62,025 nucleotides of DNA. It comes from an uncultured Pirellula sp. GTDB taxonomy: Bacteria; Planctomycetota; Planctomycetia; Pirellulales; Pirellulaceae. Every line of letters starts with the position of its first letter. The first letter of the stretch is position 1. Shown here in pieces: positions 15,767 to 26,002 of this stretch. The stretch is from assembly GCA_903858115.1 (NCBI GenBank), contig CAIOHR010000133.1, forward strand, positions 1 to 62,025, in the 5' to 3' direction. The position numbers and the translations under genes are program-made. The notes below the pieces were generated by a model, which was given only the letters and a program-made list of their open reading frames with translations, did not search any database and had not been told where the DNA came from.

Positions 15767-16954
15767 TTATCTCTTGATTGCCCGCTCCACACCGAGCCAG
15801 TTGAGTATTTTGGCGCCGAGAACAAACATTGCTTCTTGGTTTTTGTAATCTTTGTAGGACTTGTTCTGTGCGTCAAAGTACCCTTGAAGCTCATCGGTCG
15901 AAATACCGAGTTTCTTTGCAATGTATTCAAACTCGGTACGAACTTCGTCATCCGAAAGTGCTGGTGCTTGGAGCAATTGCAATGCCTGGTCGCGAGTCAT
16001 TTGACCGGTAAGAATCAGACTGGAATATTGTACACGGCGTGAGTCGAATCCAAATTTGTTGGGTAGCCAATATCCCTCGAAAAACCTCGTAAATCTTGAT
16101 TCGAAGTGTTTTTGAGGATAGGGAATCCAACCGTAAGTATCTTTCAAGAACTGCATTGCTTCCGCTTTGATGTACGGAAAGTAGTTCAGAGGCTTGATCA
16201 CTTGAATCCTTCGAATGTACCGAAGATATACCTTGTGCCGAAGGATGCTACTAAACGGATAGGAACGCATCGGGTTGGTACAGTATTGGCGTCGAATATC
16301 ACGAATCTGAGCCATGTCCGTGCCGTAATAGAAGAACTCAAGCGGATTTCGTACACATTCCGTCGAATAGTTCCCCCCATTGAGAATGTACTTGATCTTA
16401 TGTTTGGCTGCAAAGTTATAGAGGGTTGCGATAAACGCATGATCTTGCGGAATGTCGATGTGGGGGACCCCAGATTTAAAGAATGCAAGTTGGAAATCGC
16501 GCATCTCCTGCCAATTAATGACTTCGGTGTAAAGATCGAGCCCCAGTCCTTTGATCAGCACTTCAATGTTGTTAGTACCGATTTGCGAATTCCAGCCTCC
16601 ATCGACATGGAAAACAAGAGGCCGAAGTCCAAAATCCTTTACTGCGACGTGAAGCATGTAAGAGCTATCCGCTCCACCACTCATCCCCATGATACAGTCA
16701 AAGTCGCGATTCTTGCCATCACTCTTTACCTTGGCAACTATCTTCTCGAGGGCTTGCTTGCCTCGCTCGTCCGTATGCCAGTTTGGCAAGACATGTTCAC
16801 TGAAACTATGACAGTGATCGCATACACCTTCGTTGTCAAAAGAAATTTGAGAATCGGATGTGTCCATCACACATTGAAAACATATTCGATATTCGCGTTT
16901 CCCTCGGTAATTCTCCGGTATCGGTAAAGAGAGTGAATCAAGTACAAGATTCAT
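15767..16954 (-). CDS. N-acetyl sugar amidotransferase (WbpG/PseA-like)
   Basis: The 395-residue protein belongs to the N-acetyl sugar amidotransferase family. Cysteines 25, 28, 45 and 48 (YRICFQCVM and VCDHCHSF) make an N-terminal metal-binding site. MGMSGGADSSYM near residues 90-101 is the ATP-pyrophosphatase PP-loop. Such enzymes turn an N-acetyl group of a sugar into an acetamidino group, using ammonia delivered by HisH2/HisF2, as in Pseudomonas aeruginosa B-band O-antigen. The hisF- and hisH-like genes lie directly upstream with a 26-nt gap, so the three form one functional unit. Confidence 0.9.
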   Translation of the reverse strand: MNLVLDSLSLPIPENYRGKREYRICFQCVMDTSDSQISFDNEGVCDHCHSFSEHVLPNWHTDERGKQALEKIVAKVKSDGKNRDFDCIMGMSGGADSSYMLHVAVKDFGLRPLVFHVDGGWNSQIGTNNIEVLIKGLGLDLYTEVINWQEMRDFQLAFFKSGVPHIDIPQDHAFIATLYNFAAKHKIKYILNGGNYSTECVRNPLEFFYYGTDMAQIRDIRRQYCTNPMRSYPFSSILRHKVYLRYIRRIQVIKPLNYFPYIKAEAMQFLKDTYGWIPYPQKHFESRFTRFFEGYWLPNKFGFDSRRVQYSSLILTGQMTRDQALQLLQAPALSDDEVRTEFEYIAKKLGISTDELQGYFDAQNKSYKDYKNQEAMFVLGAKILNWLGVERAIKR

Positions 16955-16980
16955 AGTGGATCCAGACTGTGAGTGGTTGA

Positions 16981-17745
16981 TTACCTACCAAGTGCAAAGT
17001 TTTTGTCGGCGCCCGTGGGGTAGCTGATAAGTACGGCTCGGTACTTGCCATTGAATACAAAAAAGCTACCAGCAGCAGCCCCGATGAGTTTGAAGCGTTC
17101 CGTTGCCGCGCGAAGATCCTCAAGTTTGCCCGCCCCACCGAGAATTGTCATCGGTAAATCGATCGCGTCACGTACTCTTTGAGCCAATTCTAGATCATAG
17201 CCTTTCATCATTCCGTCGTTATCAATCGAATTGAGAACGATTTCTCCTGCACCCAACTTTTCCATTTGATTTGCAACTTCAACTGGATCGAGCTTTGTAT
17301 TTGTCGATCCATTGCGGGTGTACACGTGGTACTTACCAAAGAGGCTTTTCTTGACGTCTAGTACTACGACTACGCTCTGTCTTCCGACAACAGTTGCCAT
17401 TTCCGATATGATTGTACTGTTTTCGATCGCGGCAGCGCTGACTGCTACTTTTTCAACTCCCAGTCCAATTATGAGTGCCGCTTGGTCCGCTTTTGTGACT
17501 CCACCACCATAACAAAGAGGCATTCGGCATTCGGCGGCGAGTTCGCGAATTAGTTCCAGGTTGGGTTCGCGTCCTTCCCGCGTGGCATCGATATCGAGAA
17601 CGACAATTTCGTCAACCTCTTTCTCGTTGAAGATCCGAACCGCGTTAAGTGGATCTCCCACATACTTCGGAGATTTGAACTGCTGCGTCTTAACAAGCCC
17701 TCCGTTATGAATGAGAAGGCACGGTGTGATCCTGGATCGCAACAT
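16981..17745 (-). CDS. hisF: HisF-like cyclase subunit of a sugar amidination system (HisF2)
   Basis: The 254-residue (beta-alpha)8 barrel resembles imidazole glycerol phosphate synthase subunit HisF. The first catalytic aspartate of true HisF (PCLDV, position 11) is replaced here by leucine (PCLLIHN). The second, in VVVLDVKK, is kept. The same replacement is typical, to my knowledge, of HisF2 from O-antigen loci. It probably serves as ammonia channel between HisH2 and the WbpG-like enzyme rather than in histidine synthesis. The gene is 2 nt downstream of hisH. Confidence 0.88.
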   Translation of the reverse strand: MLRSRITPCLLIHNGGLVKTQQFKSPKYVGDPLNAVRIFNEKEVDEIVVLDIDATREGREPNLELIRELAAECRMPLCYGGGVTKADQAALIIGLGVEKVAVSAAAIENSTIISEMATVVGRQSVVVVLDVKKSLFGKYHVYTRNGSTNTKLDPVEVANQMEKLGAGEIVLNSIDNDGMMKGYDLELAQRVRDAIDLPMTILGGAGKLEDLRAATERFKLIGAAAGSFFVFNGKYRAVLISYPTGADKNFALGR

Positions 17746-17747
17746 GT

Positions 17748-18362
17748 TTAGAGTTTTGCAAAGTTCTCAAAAAGTCTAATACCGTTCGAATGGCTCTTTT
17801 CCGGATGAAATTGAAAGCCAAAGATATTGTCTTTGTAAACGGCGGATGCAAACTTCTCACCGTAGTAAGTAACTGAAAGCACATTTTCTTTATTCTGACA
17901 CTCAAAACAATACGAATGCAAGAAATAAAACCCCCTTTCGACATCGATGCCGTCGAGGATAGAGTGCACGATGTCTGATTCAATGTTATTCCAACCCATA
18001 TGTGGCAAATGGGGCTTAGAACCTTTTTGCTTGACTTTCAATTTCCTAACGCGTCCTGGTATCCAACCAAGACCTCTCGATTCACCTTCTTCACTTTCGT
18101 TACCCATGATTTGCATTCCGACACACACGCCCAGCACGGGAATGTTGCGACGTAGCACCATATAATTCAGGCACTCAAGCATCTTCGAACGTCTAAGTGA
18201 TTCCATCGTCTGGTCAAAAGCGCCAACGCCTGGCAAAATGATCTTGCTTGCATTTGCTAAGTCTGATTCCACACTTGCAAATTCGCATGGGATTTGCAGC
18301 CGATCATAAATACTCGCAATTGCAGCAATATTTCCAGAACCGTATTTGAGAATCTTAATCAC
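17748..18362 (-). CDS. hisH: HisH-like glutamine amidotransferase (HisH2)
   Basis: The 204-residue class I glutaminase has nucleophile Cys80 in LGVCVGMQ and the His186/Glu188 pair in FQFHPEKS. PGVGAFD near 44-50 is typical of HisH. It would release ammonia from glutamine for the WbpG-like amidotransferase through the HisF-like partner. The start is GTG. It sits upstream of the hisF-like and wbpG-like genes, the same set as the P. aeruginosa O-antigen amidination genes. No other histidine gene is present, which argues against a biosynthetic role. Confidence 0.9.
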   Translation of the reverse strand: MIKILKYGSGNIAAIASIYDRLQIPCEFASVESDLANASKIILPGVGAFDQTMESLRRSKMLECLNYMVLRRNIPVLGVCVGMQIMGNESEEGESRGLGWIPGRVRKLKVKQKGSKPHLPHMGWNNIESDIVHSILDGIDVERGFYFLHSYCFECQNKENVLSVTYYGEKFASAVYKDNIFGFQFHPEKSHSNGIRLFENFAKL

Positions 18363-18401
18363 TTAAGATATCCAGCACTCCGCGATTCGAATGACTAACA
18401 T

Positions 18402-19568
18402 TCAACAATCACATTCTATGGATCGCTTTGCAATCTCACTATAGGAAAAGACAGGAATGCCTTTTCCTATAGCAACGTCCTTCATCGCGTCGCAGATCGC
18501 AGGTGAATTAACTATTTGTAACAGAGCGTTCCGAATGTCGTTTTCGTCACCTCTGTCGATGAATACGCAGTTACCTCCGACATCCACATGTTCGATTCCA
18601 CTCCAACGCCTGAAAATACAGGGAACCCCCAGCCCAACAGTCTGTTCCCAGATGACCGAATGAGTTCCTGGGAAAATCGCTAAGTCGGACGCGAGTAAGT
18701 AATGCGAGATTTCCGTGTAGGACAACCAACCCAGCATTATGATGCTTTCATGGGGCAAACATTTGGAAATTTCAAACTTCATCTCAGCAGTTGGCGTGCC
18801 AAAGAGCAAAAGTTTTACATTCGGATAATTAATGCTCTTAACAGCTTCAATTAGGTTTTGAATGTTCTTTCGTCGATCAATTTTTCCACCAGAAATCAGA
18901 AGGAATTCATCCATACCAACCCCAAGTTTTTTTCGGTATGCTTCTCGAATTTCCTTTCTTCTGTCGACATCCACTACCGAGTGATCAGCACCAAGAACCA
19001 ATAACTCCACCTTGCTTCCTGATATGCCGTAAACATCACGAAGAAAATCGACACGCAAAGGCAACGTACCGTAGAACTTCTTGGTAACCGGTTCTATTGT
19101 TTTGGCACACCATCGATAAACAATCTTGTGCAAGACATTCTTGGAAACCCAACCGCGTGCACTGTTTATAAAGTCTGTGTGGCTATCTACATAAATCCTG
19201 ACTTCTGGATGTTTCTTCGCATATCTTGCTATCTCGTAAATACTAACAAACTGGCAATCATGAAGAAAAAAAACATCAGGTCTTAACTGTTCGATCGCGT
19301 TCGTAAGCCCCTGATAAATCCTTAGTTTTTTTGCCAATGCTGCTGGCAACCATCCGGCATAGGCAAGTCGAGTTATTGGAATTCCCTCAGGAGTCAGGTA
19401 CGACCGCGCTCTCGAGTGTCCACGCTCGGTATTACCGACATAGTTTTCGGTTGAAGCAACTATTGAAACCTCATGCCCCAGTTCCTTATGGATTTTCGGA
19501 AGAATGTTTTCTTGATAGCCGAAATCGTCGATATAAAACGCAGCAAGGCAGCAGTGAAGGATTCTCAT
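18402..19568 (-). CDS. Glycosyltransferase, GT4-like
   Basis: The 388-residue protein has a GT-B layout: an N-terminal acceptor domain ([20 protein letters not shown]) and a C-terminal donor domain with [20 protein letters not shown] near 220 and an E-x7-E-like segment in the [19 protein letters not shown] region near 320. The acceptor and sugar cannot be deduced. The ATG overlaps the stop of the acyltransferase gene by 4 nt, so the two are probably coupled. The gene is AT-richer than the flanks of the locus, as usual for variable glycan genes. Confidence 0.82.
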   Translation of the reverse strand: MRILHCCLAAFYIDDFGYQENILPKIHKELGHEVSIVASTENYVGNTERGHSRARSYLTPEGIPITRLAYAGWLPAALAKKLRIYQGLTNAIEQLRPDVFFLHDCQFVSIYEIARYAKKHPEVRIYVDSHTDFINSARGWVSKNVLHKIVYRWCAKTIEPVTKKFYGTLPLRVDFLRDVYGISGSKVELLVLGADHSVVDVDRRKEIREAYRKKLGVGMDEFLLISGGKIDRRKNIQNLIEAVKSINYPNVKLLLFGTPTAEMKFEISKCLPHESIIMLGWLSYTEISHYLLASDLAIFPGTHSVIWEQTVGLGVPCIFRRWSGIEHVDVGGNCVFIDRGDENDIRNALLQIVNSPAICDAMKDVAIGKGIPVFSYSEIAKRSIECDC

Positions 19569-20176
19569 TGGCCTACACTTTTAAGAAACTTTTCTGGCGA
19601 ATCAAAGTTCTCGGCTAGTTCTAAAATTTGCTTGTCTTCCAGACTCCACCATTCCGATTTCTGGAGTCTCTGAATAATCGAATCCTCAAAGCGTTTCCTT
19701 ATTTCTTTTGCAGGAACTCCTGCAACGATTGAGTACGGTTGCACATCTCTTGTAACAACACTTCCCATCCCAATTACTGCACCGTTTCCAATAGATACAC
19801 CTTGTTTGATCAACGACTTTTCTCCTATCCAAACATCGGAGCCAATTATGGTCGTCAGCGGCAAGGGCCGTTTTTTCGGATGGAATTTTGCTTTTACGCT
19901 GTCTTTCCCCTGATAGAACACTGGTGACATCGAGACCCAATCCATTGGATGAGTCCCACCTCCGATGACGACATTGTTTGCAATGGAACAGAATGAGCCA
20001 ATTTCGGCATTGGAAATCTCGCAATTATATCCGCAAAAAGAATGCTTGCCGAATCGTGTGTTAATGATGTTGCTTCCTGCTTCAACTTTTGAAGACGGCG
20101 GAATAATAGAATTGCAAATGGAACAACCACGCATTTTCTTCATGATCTTTGACCAGTAGTAGAGCATGCGTCTCAT
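19565..20176 (-). CDS. CatB/Vat-like hexapeptide acyltransferase
   Basis: The 203-residue protein has left-handed beta-helix hexapeptide repeats (residues about 45-165), with [17 protein letters not shown] and [20 protein letters not shown] of the xenobiotic acetyltransferase (CatB/Vat) type. Active-site His76 in the THP motif is present. It probably acetylates a hydroxyl group of the glycan or its precursor using acetyl-CoA. It is upstream of, and overlaps, the GT4-like gene. Two ATGs (20176 and 20167) are possible starts; the first is given. Confidence 0.85.
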   Translation of the reverse strand: MRRMLYYWSKIMKKMRGCSICNSIIPPSSKVEAGSNIINTRFGKHSFCGYNCEISNAEIGSFCSIANNVVIGGGTHPMDWVSMSPVFYQGKDSVKAKFHPKKRPLPLTTIIGSDVWIGEKSLIKQGVSIGNGAVIGMGSVVTRDVQPYSIVAGVPAKEIRKRFEDSIIQRLQKSEWWSLEDKQILELAENFDSPEKFLKSVGQ

Positions 20177-20215
20177 CGAACCTTCTCCAGTCCCGTTGTT
20201 GGCATTCGCCCACGA

Positions 20216-22087
20216 TTAGTCAATAAAGTGTTGGAACCACAACTCCGTCAAAATCCAACGAAAGATCTGACTACTAAAGTTATGCTTATTTGATTCGTGT
20301 CGGCTAAGGACCTCAGTCATTCGAGACTGATCGAACAGGCCTCGTTGCCTACAGGATTGCGAATGTAAAATCGGTCGAACCAGCGAGTCCATTGAGTCAC
20401 TTAGCCAATACTGCGTTGGAAGATCAAATCCTCGTTTTCTTGGTTCATTTACCACAGAGTCAGGAAGCCTTTCCTCCATACTCTTACGTAAAATATATTT
20501 TGTAAATCCTTCATTGAACTTGGCCGTGCCCGGAAGTCTGAAACTAAACTCTACCAATCGGTGGTCCAAAAAGGGTACTCTTCCTTCAATGGAATGAGCC
20601 ATTGTGATCGAATCGCTATACTGCAACAGATTGACCAATCCATTTTCATGTTGACCTACCAAAATACGGTTAATCAAATCCTCGTGGTTTTGGCTTCGCG
20701 GAACCTGGTAAAAGTCGTCGCTGATATTTGCCAATTCATTACTGTAGACTTTATCATCGCCTCTAAGTATTCGGTACGGATGGTGAAGAAAGGGAAACAT
20801 GGACCGAATAAGCATTGAGAAGAAATCTGACGGAGAATATCCAAAAGCCCCTGTTGCGCCTCGTGCGATCGTCCGGAAACACTCAGCGAAATTTAGCTTT
20901 TGCAAACTTGCCTTTAGGACTGGGAGTGCAACCGTGTTCGCGTAACCAGCCAACAGCTCATCCGCCCCTTGTCCCTCGATCATTACTCGTACTTCTTTTT
21001 TTGCAACCTCCATGATTTTCCAATAGGCTAACATGGGTTCTGCAGCGTGTGGAGCCTCGAGATGCTCCACAATTTTCTTCATAATCGGTTCAAGATCAGT
21101 TGAAAGCACATCGACTCGCGTGTTATCAACCCCAAATCGCATGGAGAGTTTGGCGGCAATCGCAGATTCATCCGCTCTATAGTTCGGATGAGAATAGGCA
21201 GCCGTATAGGATTTTGTTTTCCTAAGTGTATCCAGTCGAAACGAACTAAGAATTGCGCTAGAATCTAGGCCGCCAGAAAGCGAGAAGCCAACTGGAACAT
21301 CGGATTGAGACCATAATCGAACCGAGTCATCGAACAATTCTCGAAACTCGTCGACCGCTACCTCCATGTTTACCTCCCGAGAATCTATTGAGTCCAATGG
21401 ATAGTCCCAATATCGCTGAATCTTCATCTCGCCATCTTGAGTAACTAAATTATGCGATGGAGGAAGACGCTTAATACCTTCGAAGCATGTGTCATGGTTT
21501 TGCCCACCCACGCTTGCTCTGAGCAATAAAGAGAGCGCTTTGAAATTGGGACGTCGAAACTCTGGAGCAACTGCTAGAATCGCTTTTGCTTCCGAAGCAA
21601 CGAAAATCTGATTTCCAGAAACCGCGTACAGGAAAGGCTTGATACCAAAACGATCTCGTGAGCAAAAAACTTTTTTCCTTCGCTTATCAAGAATCACAAA
21701 TGCCCACATTCCATTAAACTCATTAACACAGTTTTCGCCCCACGCATCATAAGCGGCAAGAAGAACTTCTGTATCCGACTCTGTTTTAAAAGCGATTCCC
21801 CTTTCTTGCTTTAGTCGTTGCCTGATTTCTTTGAAGTTGAAGATTTCGCCGTTAAATACCACGCAACTTTGACGATCCTCAGAAAAGAACGGCTGGTTTG
21901 CACGTTCGTCTAGATCAATGATGCTTAGCCGTGCATGACCGACCGCGCCTAGCTCCTTATCTAAAAATGTTCCTTTCGCATCTGGCCCTCGATACTTCAT
22001 TCTATCGATCATCAAGTCGATGTCTTGAACTAGAATTCGGCTTTCCAGATTCGGTTTTATCCTTAGAATTGCGGCGATTCCACACAT
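20216..22087 (-). CDS. asnB: Asparagine synthase, glutamine-hydrolysing (AsnB-like)
   Basis: The 623-residue protein starts MCGIAAILR, placing the N-terminal glutaminase nucleophile at Cys2, followed by RGPDAKG and FNGEIFNF typical of the class II amidotransferase domain. The synthetase domain has the ATP PP-loop SLSGGLDSSAI near residue 268. In sugar loci AsnB-like enzymes often amidate a uronic acid carboxyl group instead of aspartate. The locus makes several uronates (two WbpA-type enzymes and WecC), so amidation of a uronic acid is a reasonable guess, not shown by sequence. The start is ATG. Confidence 0.88.
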   Translation of the reverse strand: MCGIAAILRIKPNLESRILVQDIDLMIDRMKYRGPDAKGTFLDKELGAVGHARLSIIDLDERANQPFFSEDRQSCVVFNGEIFNFKEIRQRLKQERGIAFKTESDTEVLLAAYDAWGENCVNEFNGMWAFVILDKRRKKVFCSRDRFGIKPFLYAVSGNQIFVASEAKAILAVAPEFRRPNFKALSLLLRASVGGQNHDTCFEGIKRLPPSHNLVTQDGEMKIQRYWDYPLDSIDSREVNMEVAVDEFRELFDDSVRLWSQSDVPVGFSLSGGLDSSAILSSFRLDTLRKTKSYTAAYSHPNYRADESAIAAKLSMRFGVDNTRVDVLSTDLEPIMKKIVEHLEAPHAAEPMLAYWKIMEVAKKEVRVMIEGQGADELLAGYANTVALPVLKASLQKLNFAECFRTIARGATGAFGYSPSDFFSMLIRSMFPFLHHPYRILRGDDKVYSNELANISDDFYQVPRSQNHEDLINRILVGQHENGLVNLLQYSDSITMAHSIEGRVPFLDHRLVEFSFRLPGTAKFNEGFTKYILRKSMEERLPDSVVNEPRKRGFDLPTQYWLSDSMDSLVRPILHSQSCRQRGLFDQSRMTEVLSRHESNKHNFSSQIFRWILTELWFQHFID

Positions 22088-22141
22088 AAATTATAGATTA
22101 CCTCAGGTCCGACACATCCTATCACCAGGACTTTGCGTGAG

Positions 22142-23362
22142 CTATTTTGTTCTCGAGCTGTCGAAATCAAGAAACTCGCGGGGCTTGTACTTTGCCTTTA
22201 GGGCGTAAACTGCTTCTCGAATGCTCTTCACAGAGTGATCGACATGATTTTGCGTTCCGACTAGATTCATCCAGAATCGAAGTATACGTTTCATGCTTAT
22301 TGATAAATAGTAAAACGACACGTAGCCCGAAGCCTTTAATCTTTCAACGATACTTATTGGCTGCAAAAGGACTTCCATTACTTCTCTGACGTACTGGCGC
22401 TCAAATACCAAACATGCTGCGTATAGATACAAATAGTTGAACTTTTCTTCACGTCCAGAAATAGCAGCTACCGCCCTTCTTGCAGACTCAGCGTAAATTG
22501 TTGCACCTGACCAAAATCTTGGAATGGAAGGTGACCATTTTGCTGACGTATCAGCAGGTAAGTGGGTCTGCGATTCAATTGTTCCGTGATGTTGTTTTCG
22601 AGCTCCTTGTCCACCGGTGCTTTTTGGACTCTGGCCAGAAATAACTGTCGGAACACTCACGTAAACATAGTTTTGAACGACATAGGCGAGAGCAACCGCA
22701 TTAGCCATGTCTGGGCTCGGCCCAGGAAAGCATGAACCGGCAAATTGTCTTACCTTACCGAGAGTAGCCCGGCTCACGAAGCTTTGATAAACCCGTGGGA
22801 GTTTTTGAAGGCCCATTGAACCACCTTGATCCAATACAATCGAAAGGGACTTTCTCGCATCCATCGGAGTAAATGAAAGCGAAAACGATGTACGGGTTAG
22901 GCCAGTGAACTTATCTTTCCAAACGGCATGATCTGTTCCTGGCCACGTAAAAAAAATGGGTTGAACGGTCGCTGCATCAATTGCCCGTTCTTTTAAATGT
23001 CTAAGCAACTCCAATGAGTTTTCAATCAGTATACCGTCATCGTCCCCAAGCAAGCATACGTACTCTCCTTTTGCTCTCGAAACACCTATGTCGCAGTTAT
23101 CAATAACAGAAAGCCATCCCTGCACATATTGATAGGAAATCCTTGACTCTACGCTATTACCAAAGCGGGTGAGAAAGGGCTCGTTATTGTCAGAGTTGTC
23201 CTGTACCACGATCTCGAAATCATAGGAGGTTGACTCCAGTAACAACTCCACAAGTGGAATCAAATACTCATATCTATTCTTGGTTGGTACTACAATACTC
23301 AACAGAATGCTACTGTCCGAAGTCGCTGTTGGTTTGAATATTTCTAAGTTATTTTTTTGCAT
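22142..23362 (-). CDS. Glycosyltransferase family 2
   Basis: The protein has about 406 residues from the ATG at 23362; the frame is open 10 codons further to a TTG. LSIVVPTKNRYEYLI is the GT2 N-terminus, and LLGDDDGI near residue 105 contains the metal-binding DxD motif. The C-terminal third is not a known domain and has no clear membrane helix. It would add one sugar to the lipid-linked repeat unit. About 240 bases upstream, up to the flippase, hold no gene or recognised signal. Confidence 0.85.
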   Translation of the reverse strand: MQKNNLEIFKPTATSDSSILLSIVVPTKNRYEYLIPLVELLLESTSYDFEIVVQDNSDNNEPFLTRFGNSVESRISYQYVQGWLSVIDNCDIGVSRAKGEYVCLLGDDDGILIENSLELLRHLKERAIDAATVQPIFFTWPGTDHAVWKDKFTGLTRTSFSLSFTPMDARKSLSIVLDQGGSMGLQKLPRVYQSFVSRATLGKVRQFAGSCFPGPSPDMANAVALAYVVQNYVYVSVPTVISGQSPKSTGGQGARKQHHGTIESQTHLPADTSAKWSPSIPRFWSGATIYAESARRAVAAISGREEKFNYLYLYAACLVFERQYVREVMEVLLQPISIVERLKASGYVSFYYLSISMKRILRFWMNLVGTQNHVDHSVKSIREAVYALKAKYKPREFLDFDSSRTK

Positions 23363-23600
23363 ACAGTCACTTAGTTTCAAATGGCTTTGCAAGATAGTGG
23401 TAACTCTATTAGAAGGTTTGGTTAAGCCACGACACTTAGGCCGAGAGCCATTCTGTTTTGCAGATGGAAAGCAAAGCTAGTTTTCGGCCCAACTTTCTCG
23501 CTATGCCAGGAATCATCACGACGAAGGAAGACTTCCCGGATCACTCGAATATACATCTGAGTTGCAAGCATTTGTTTATTCAAGACTGTCCACAAATCTT

Positions 23601-25112
23601 CTAAATTGATTTATCCAATATGAGTCGAGCGGCAGTCAAAAGCAGTTCTCGGGTTTCGCGAATACACACCGCAACCGAACTTGTCGCAGCGATCCATGCT
23701 GAAACAATCCAACTGATTGATTGCACAATGTGCAAATCTTGCCCGTCCGATAAACTGCGAAACGCAGAAACTACAATGACTGATATTACTAACGGAACGA
23801 AGTTGCACCTAACAAACCAATCAAAATTTGCACCAGGCAGAGTTTTTCGATGCAAAAACAAAACGTAGGGAACGAGAATTCCCGCATTGAGCACCAGCCA
23901 ACCGACCGACGCCCCTGTAAGTCCATAGAATCGGGTGAGATAGATTGTCAAGGGAAGAATTACCATTACTGAATAACAACCCATCGTCAAGTTGAGGGAT
24001 GTCCAACCGTGCGCCAAAGCAAGGTAATACGGTATAATTAGTGATGCAATGAATATCGAACCAATTGTGAGAATCGCAGCGGCGTTCCCGGCGTTACCTG
24101 CCAATTCTCGGCTTCGACTCCAAAAACTTAGTATTGCTTCCGAGTATAGAGCAATGACTATCCCCGTTGGATAAACTAAAAGGCCCAAAAAACTACAAGC
24201 CTTAATGTAGATTATTTGTAGTTGGTTCGTCGACTTCTCTTCAACTAATTGTGTCAATCGAGGATGAACAGCGTCAGCAATCGGTTGCACAAGGATTAAA
24301 GGAACTCTCGCCAATAGAGATGCCAAGCTGTATGCAGCAAATGCATCGATGGACAATAGCTTACTCACTACTATTTTGTCGATTTGACTTAGGAGAATAG
24401 AGATAACACTAATGCCAGCCATTCCCAGGGCATAAGGATAAATTTTCTGGATAATCGTCAACGAGAATCGCGGTTTTTCGAGTTCTTTAGGCAAACGAGA
24501 CCACAGGCTATGTCTGACAATAGCCAATTCAAGCAGGTTTGAAAGAGCTTGACAAAGAAAGAATGCATCGACTGTCGGTGAAACGCCGAACAACACCGCG
24601 AGTGAAAGCAGGTGTCTAAATGTTGTAAATATGGCTTGGAGCGAATTTGAAGTCACCTGACACTGGAGCCCGTTGAGGCCAGCATAGTACATGTCAGCTG
24701 GCAAGCGGATCGCCATTACAAGTCCCATCAATTGTATACTGCGTATCAGTTGAGGCGGAAGGATTGTGGATGAGTTAAGCCAATTGGTCGCCAGGTAACT
24801 GGAAGCAAAAAAAACAACAATTGAAATACTAAAAGCAACAGCGGAAAACAAAAATTCAATCGTTCGAAGGAGATTTCTTGATTCTTTTCCCGAAGTTGTA
24901 TCCGAACCTGTTTTCGCGAGCTCTCGTGTAAGTGTAGACGATAACCCTACATTCGCGATGGATACAACACTAAAGAGAATGGAGTAGAAAGCAACTAGGC
25001 CGTAACACTCGGTTCCCAACAGGTGAACGTAGATCGGAACGAACAGAAAAATACTCGCGGAAGACCAACCTTTCCCAACGTAGTTCGCGATTATGTTTAC
25101 TTTGAGCGTCAA
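23601..25112 (-). CDS. Flippase, Wzx/polysaccharide transport family
   Basis: The 503-residue integral membrane protein has about 12-14 hydrophobic segments across its length. The start MTLKVNIIANYVGKGWSSAS matches the common N-terminus of O-antigen flippases. It would move the undecaprenyl-linked repeat unit from the cytoplasmic to the outer leaflet of the inner membrane. The start codon is TTG, 2 nt downstream of the GNAT stop; no better start is near. Together with the Wzy-like protein it points to a Wzx/Wzy-dependent pathway. Confidence 0.87.
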   Translation of the reverse strand: MTLKVNIIANYVGKGWSSASIFLFVPIYVHLLGTECYGLVAFYSILFSVVSIANVGLSSTLTRELAKTGSDTTSGKESRNLLRTIEFLFSAVAFSISIVVFFASSYLATNWLNSSTILPPQLIRSIQLMGLVMAIRLPADMYYAGLNGLQCQVTSNSLQAIFTTFRHLLSLAVLFGVSPTVDAFFLCQALSNLLELAIVRHSLWSRLPKELEKPRFSLTIIQKIYPYALGMAGISVISILLSQIDKIVVSKLLSIDAFAAYSLASLLARVPLILVQPIADAVHPRLTQLVEEKSTNQLQIIYIKACSFLGLLVYPTGIVIALYSEAILSFWSRSRELAGNAGNAAAILTIGSIFIASLIIPYYLALAHGWTSLNLTMGCYSVMVILPLTIYLTRFYGLTGASVGWLVLNAGILVPYVLFLHRKTLPGANFDWFVRCNFVPLVISVIVVSAFRSLSDGQDLHIVQSISWIVSAWIAATSSVAVCIRETRELLLTAARLILDKSI

Positions 25113-25114
25113 AC

Positions 25115-26002
25115 TCAGATACGGTCAAAATAAGGGATGTGGAAGAACGAGGGCTTGCTATTGCAAGATACACTATTCAACATCATTGACTGTTGTTGAG
25201 GATACCATTCAAACTCGTTCAAGGCAGAAAACCATTGAAAACTGTCAGAGTCAACACAGTCATTTACAGAAACGGAGTCAAAACTTCCCTGAATTGTACC
25301 AATGATATCGCTGAATTGTTTAGGTGCTCCTACCAATTCGTAAACGTACGCTACTCGATCGTTGTAGCCAAACAGTGCATATGCAGACTGATAGGGTTCA
25401 TCACCTCTAATGATACAGCCAACTTCCGTAACTGAGGTTGGAACTACGTTGTAATCATCCTTGCTTCTGATTACTCGGGAAGTCAACCAAACCTCCCTTA
25501 TCGCGTCAAGACGCTCTATGTTTTGCGACACGTCGTCTAAGATTAGCCCGCTGATATTATTCGTCAAAGACTTCAAAGTCCCGAATACTCCGATGTCATT
25601 GCTTTGCCATCCATGAGTCGAATAGTATTCTGGAATCGTTGTCCAAAGAAATGCATTACATTCGGATTCAATAAGTCGATTCGTAACAAAAGAAACTAGC
25701 TCTCTCCCGATTCCTTTCCCCTGCAATTCAGGTTTAACGCAAACCAAGCCAATCATGAAAGCCGAACAGATCTTTCCTCGAAGAAGATATAGAAAAGGCC
25801 TCGTGACAACGCTCCCAACCAAGCATCCCGTATCCATCGCGCAGTAGATATTGCACCAATTCCCTCTTTCAAACAGCTGGGGATATCTTGCTAGCATTGA
25901 CCCGTGCTTTCCACGAGTCTGTAGGAAGATTGCATCAACCAACTGAACGAGTGACTCAAAAGTTGAAGGTACTAGTGTATCGAGTGTCGAAATACTAAAC
26001 AC
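25115..26002 (-). CDS. GNAT-family N-acetyltransferase
   Basis: The 295-residue protein carries the acetyl-CoA binding motif A, VKPELQGKGIGREL, at about 89-102. The region after residue 130 is not recognised and may bind the sugar substrate. The GTG start overlaps the TAG of the DegT gene by one base. It follows two aminotransferase genes and could acetylate the amino group they install (inference). The gene is AT-rich compared with the ends of the locus. Confidence 0.75.
   Translation of the reverse strand: MFSISTLDTLVPSTFESLVQLVDAIFLQTRGKHGSMLARYPQLFERGNWCNIYCAMDTGCLVGSVVTRPFLYLLRGKICSAFMIGLVCVKPELQGKGIGRELVSFVTNRLIESECNAFLWTTIPEYYSTHGWQSNDIGVFGTLKSLTNNISGLILDDVSQNIERLDAIREVWLTSRVIRSKDDYNVVPTSVTEVGCIIRGDEPYQSAYALFGYNDRVAYVYELVGAPKQFSDIIGTIQGSFDSVSVNDCVDSDSFQWFSALNEFEWYPQQQSMMLNSVSCNSKPSFFHIPYFDRI

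Noticed and set aside
16106..16927. 273-codon plus-strand open frame
   Set aside because: It lies opposite the well-supported amidotransferase gene and has no recognisable motif or ribosome site.
16981..18362. Histidine biosynthesis genes
   Set aside because: The HisF-like protein lacks the first catalytic Asp, and the pair sits with a sugar amidotransferase in a glycan locus.
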